A stretch of DNA of 64,000 bases from assembly GCA_009760855.2 (NCBI GenBank), contig WPIO01000006.1:7486001-7550000 (forward strand). Reading direction: 5' to 3'. Under the pieces are notes generated by a model, which did not search any database, was not told the origin of the DNA, and was given only the letters and a program-made list of their open reading frames with translations. Shown in pieces: positions 61,300-64,000 of the stretch (positions are counted from its first letter, which is position 1; each line of letters starts with the position of its first letter). The stretch comes from Cristatella mucedo. Lineage: Eukaryota > Bryozoa > Phylactolaemata > Cristatellidae. Position numbers and translations under genes: made by a program.

Positions 61300-63499
61300 A
61301 CATTTACGTGGGTATCTTCTTGTTGGCGAATAGCTCCGCCCATAATAATCCATGCATGCGCAGCTGCTGCATGCAATTGTTATCGAGCTAGAGAGATGAG
61401 GCTGCGAGTGTGGCTGAGCCGGATCAGTATTGTGCTGTCTTGTACTCTAAAGTGATGTGATGGGGAAAAAAGTTTATGTTTTACGGTGTCTTCGGCTGTT
61501 AAGCTCACGACCACCGACTGACTGAGGATGGAGGCTGAAGTTCTAGCAACTCACCCGGTTCCATAGATGGCAAAGGAATGATAATGATAATAATATCTCG
61601 TTCGTATGGCATCCTAAGAATGCCCCATTTCTATCCAGGGGCTTGACAACCTGCTGCTATAGAATCAGTACCCAATGGTTAGTGGCTGCACTATTGCAAG
61701 CATGCAAAAGCAATCAAAGGTCATGCCTTTGTCCAGCACATAAATGTAAGCATGAAGACACTCGTGTGCACTACCTAGTAAGACCCCCGTGGCTAGTCAC
61801 GTGCATTAAATCATGAACACGTATGCATGTAAAGCACACTGCTGCAACAATAACAAAAACAGACGTTGACTAGGGAAAGTGAGACTTAGAGGGTGCAAGC
61901 TCATTGCAGGTATATATGTATGTAAGCTGAAGGCTGGATCAACAGGAGATTGCAATTTAGTTCGAGAGACTGCAAGACGATCAGATGCTGTCTGAGTGTG
62001 TGTTGCGAGAGCACACCGGAGGAGCAAGAAGATTGGAAGATTGGTGCTTGCGAGTTAAGTGACCTGCAGGCCAGACTGAGGATGTTGAAATCGATTCAGT
62101 GCGTGGCAGAGAGATCGTGAAGCTTATGCAGAAGTGTGGCGGTGTGACATCTGTGCTGCTGACGACAGACCAGACGAGCCACTGAGTTTCGCATCAGTTG
62201 CAGACGATTAAGGGCTCAGTCTGGAAGTCCTGAAGGCAGGTAATCATATCAATCCAGACGCGATGTCAAAAATACACGAACCAGTTTGCCTGTCTTACTC
62301 TTATCTGAGCAAGCTCTGATTTTAGCAATGATTCTTTACTGAAAGTTGGCCGACTAAGTAGGTTTTAGGAGTTCTGGATCAGTGGGCCACAGCTTGAATG
62401 AGATATTAAAAGAGTAATTGTTATGCTTGACAATGGGATAACTTATCATAACAGCCCTGAAAGTCGAATACTTGTAATCCTAGAAGGTAAAAATGTGGTT
62501 GCAAGCTGCTAAGCTTAACTTGTGGGCTTAAAATGTGCATATTTGCTGTAAGTACATCTAAAGCACAGAACTCACTACCAACTGATATCCTGGCATCCCT
62601 TGATTGGACGATATTAAATGCCAAAGTGCAGAAAACGATGAAGAAAATTCATAAAGAAATCGATTTTGTTTATGATACCTTTCAAAAGGCGGACATGTTG
62701 AAATGCAATCCAAAGCTTTGAGGATTTTCACTTAAAAGGAAAGCGTTAAAAAAGGACTGTTAATACCATTTCTATTCCAAAGGTAAACAGGAAGAAACAT
62801 TTCTACAGATCCACATTTTTTACGATCCCTGCATCATAAGTCACTTGTGTCCCAACTAGTTTAACCTTGGCACGTCGGGTTACATGCTTGCAGCTTCTAG
62901 GGGCACCGTACGGGCTTGTGACTTTCAAACACCTTCCTTTACAGTCTAACTTTGTTGCCTTGTAAACTCCATAAATTGGCCAAACTCCCAGAATCAACGT
63001 GAAATTTGATATGTCAGTTCAGCTCTGCTTGTGTATCAATTATCTAGTTGATTTTTTTTGGTGTGGGTAGTTGAAATTTTCATGGGCAAAATTGTGTTGT
63101 CGTGGCTACTCTTGACCATGGAATCAAAACCATTCGTCACGAGTAGCCGTGCACACCTCGTAATCAAAACGGTGTGTGGGTGTGTGCCTGCAGCTTCCTG
63201 TTCCCATCATCAAACATAAATGCTTGATTCTTTTTGATTGCCATCCTGCCTGCGATGTTGTGCCCCCTACCCTGCATTATCAGTCACTGGCGACCTAAGG
63301 TGCCGGCAGTGCTCATGTCGTTTCAGACCATATCCCATTCGATCTTGAGATCGCCAAAGTGCACCCAATAATATTGTTGCTGCTGCCCAAGCTGCTGCCC
63401 AAACACACGGTGCAGATACTCCAGAATGCAGGGGAGCACAGGCTGGAGGTCTTGGCTGACATGCTCACGAGCAGGCCATGGGAGCTGGCATTCTTTCAG
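56202..63499 (+). CDS. HELB: DNA helicase B, 5' part (gene runs off the window)
   Basis: HELB is a nuclear superfamily 1 DNA helicase involved in replication restart and, in mammals, in restraining DNA end resection. Four exons were found (56202-56486, about 58862-59156, 60481-60629, 63327-63499). They cover the N-terminal region before the ATPase core. Key matches are FPLTAPWW against the human FPLTGAWW, GFPSYALRTDE against GFPSYFLQSD, and 'LLPKLLPKHTVQIL' with 'RPWELAFF' against 'LPVLLPRHFKWII' with 'HPWKLGF'. The first exon is acidic, as in human HELB. Exons 2-3 and 3-4 agree in phase; exons 1-2 do not, so a small exon is probably missing. The Walker motifs lie beyond 64000. The identity rests on recalled family sequence. 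Confidence 0.8.
57329..57414 (+). mobile_element. SINE A head, tail replaced by GT repeat
   Basis: 'ccagcggtgaaggtgctcgc' (A-box region) and 'ggctcgagccccaaggctta' (B-box region) are present. The usual hairpin tail is missing; a GT microsatellite follows at once. Confidence 0.75.
57415..57486. repeat. (GT)n microsatellite
   Basis: About 70 bases of pure GT, directly joined to the SINE A head. Confidence 0.95.
58862..59156 (+). CDS. HELB: HELB exon 2: N-terminal conserved domain
   Basis: It encodes 'GYDGALPPALQLRGIFPLTA', 'PWWQMTVKCKAV', 'VVGFPSYALRTDERLKSDRV' and 'LTKWLKLEP'. The donor ga|gtgagt at 59157 is strong (phase 2). The start is uncertain: the AG at 58860-58861 (gctggcag|) looks best, with 58839-58840 as the alternative. 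The frame stays open upstream to 58504, but that part looks non-coding. Confidence 0.8.
59265..59323. repeat. 28-bp perfect inverted repeat, 3-base loop
   Basis: Left arm 59265-59292 and right arm 59296-59323 are exact reverse complements around the loop 'gag'. The arms are GC-rich and unlike the LINE or SINE families here. Confidence 0.95.
59712..59903 (+). mobile_element. SINE B (tRNA-derived), best copy
   Basis: Head: 'tggcacactgggtaaggcag' (A-box match) and 'gggttcgattcctgcc' (perfect B-box GGTTCGATTCC). Body: 'ccaatgcaagcggcagtggt' and 'aaaggttcttctgttgctat'. It ends in 'tttattatttatcattatta'. Confidence 0.88.
60180..60300 (-). mobile_element. SINE B, minus strand
   Basis: In + orientation it reads 'tagcagcagaagagccttaa', then 'tttgagcccacgtgacctcg', the reverse of the SINE B body and B-box region. 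It lies about 280 bases from the + copy and inverted to it. Confidence 0.7.
60481..60629 (+). CDS. HELB: HELB exon 3
   Basis: The acceptor is cgttctag| (phase 2) and the donor is t|gtacgt (phase 1). It encodes 'HPCYERARLMDVDVIKEAMM' and 'KSIEEKAVAQALSAKI'. No diagnostic motif; it is placed here because its phases match exons 2 and 4 exactly. Confidence 0.7.
61243..61299. repeat. GTGC/GT microsatellite
   Basis: A short GT run, then 'gcgtgcgtgc' tetramers, then about 28 bases of GT. Confidence 0.9.
61575..62400 (-). mobile_element. LINE 3' part, minus strand, old copy
   Basis: A weak AAT start, then UTR. Near 62260-62360 the order 'gatgtcaaaaatacacgaac', 'gagcaagctctgattttagc', 'ctgaaagttggccgac' parallels the minus-strand copy at 34110-34200. 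It is highly diverged. Confidence 0.6.
62560..62660 (+). mobile_element. LINE scrap (probable)
   Basis: 'AQNSLPTDILASLDWTILNA' resembles the 'WNSLPT.....PDLTTFK' end of the LINE ORF. It is short, so the call is weak. Confidence 0.4.
63327..63499 (+). CDS. HELB: HELB exon 4
   Basis: The acceptor is cgtttcag| (phase 1) and the donor is cag|gtaacc (phase 0). It encodes 'HIPFDLEIAKVHPIILLLLP', 'KLLPKHTVQILQNAGE' and 'MLTSRPWELAFFQ', matching the region just before the helicase core in HELB. Confidence 0.85.
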
Positions 63500-64000
63500 G
63501 TAACCGCCCCCATGCCTCGACACTGCGCCGATGTGCTCGTGTAGGCACCAGCGCCGTTAGCCGTATGTTGGTGTAGCAAGCAAAGAGTCCGCCTGCCACT
63601 CTGCTGCCTGCTATGGCAACGGATCGCTGGTCTCAGTCTGCTGCTTCTATCGCTGTTTTGTCAAACTGCTTTCTTTTCGATGGGGGCTCGAAATCGGCTG
63701 TCCTTCTACTTGTATAGTGTTACCCATGCAAGAACCGACGTACCTTGAATTAAAGCAAATGTTCTTTGGCCGGAATATATTGGCGTGCACCTAGGTCATA
63801 CAGTGCTGATCCTAAGAGTCCCTGCATCCTGTGAATCAAGATAAGCCCTCGAATATTCAATTCTCTGTAAGATCTAGGTCGACACAATTGAGAAGTTTTT
63901 ATTCGCAGCACTAATAGCAAATGATGCACACTGTGGTCAAGCTTGTCTGCTACGTGAAAGCAGCAGTGCCAAATGAACCTGTTAGGCAGTTTTTCGGAGT
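63500..64000 (+). other. HELB intron, cut by the window edge
   Basis: No exon or repeat was recognised in these last 500 bases. Confidence 0.5.

Larger units (their letters stand above)
60630..63326 (+). other. HELB intron between exons 3 and 4
   Basis: A GT-rich repeat lies at 61243-61299, a minus-strand LINE at 61575-62400 and a possible plus-strand LINE scrap at 62560-62660. The rest is unassigned. Confidence 0.55.

Overview
This is a window of animal nuclear DNA. Two spliced genes lie head to tail on the + strand, in small exons with GT-AG borders. The introns and spacers are filled with decayed L2-type LINEs, tRNA-derived SINEs and long microsatellites. Nothing prokaryotic is present. 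Gene content and repeat style suggest a bilaterian invertebrate; I cannot name the phylum.

The main content is one complete ionotropic glutamate receptor (iGluR) gene, 10598-45789. I assembled it by hand from 19 exons whose reading phases all agree at each junction. The predicted product is 969 residues: signal peptide, amino-terminal domain (ATD), ligand-binding halves S1 and S2, membrane segment M1, pore loop M2, M3 with [10 protein letters not shown]4, and a short cytoplasmic tail. It resembles the kainate group most. The pore Q/R site is encoded as glutamine. In S1 the usual Pro and Thr before the agonist-binding Arg are both Ser. Exon 1 lies in a GC- and CpG-rich stretch (about 9930-11140) that is the likely promoter region.

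About 10.4 kb downstream starts a second + strand gene, 56202 to beyond the window edge. Its exons match the N-terminal part of DNA helicase B (HELB). The ATPase motifs would lie past the window. A short exon between its first two recognised exons is probably missing from my model.

Layout: 1-9930 intergenic, with LINE and SINE fragments and much unassigned sequence; 9930-45789 iGluR; 45790-56201 intergenic, dense in LINE and SINE copies; 56202-64000 5' part of HELB. One LINE family supplies most repeats. Its copies are 5'-truncated, end in an ATT-repeat tail, and carry a conserved hairpin just before the tail. A tRNA-derived SINE (here SINE A) ends in the same hairpin, so it probably uses the LINE's machinery. 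A second tRNA-derived family (SINE B) has a different body and tail.

I found no previously undescribed molecular system. The best leads are the altered agonist site, a 37-nt microexon followed directly by a purine tract, the LINE/SINE shared 3' hairpin, a 28-bp perfect inverted repeat in HELB, and several tandem repeats. All homology statements come from recognising sequence patterns; no search was run.
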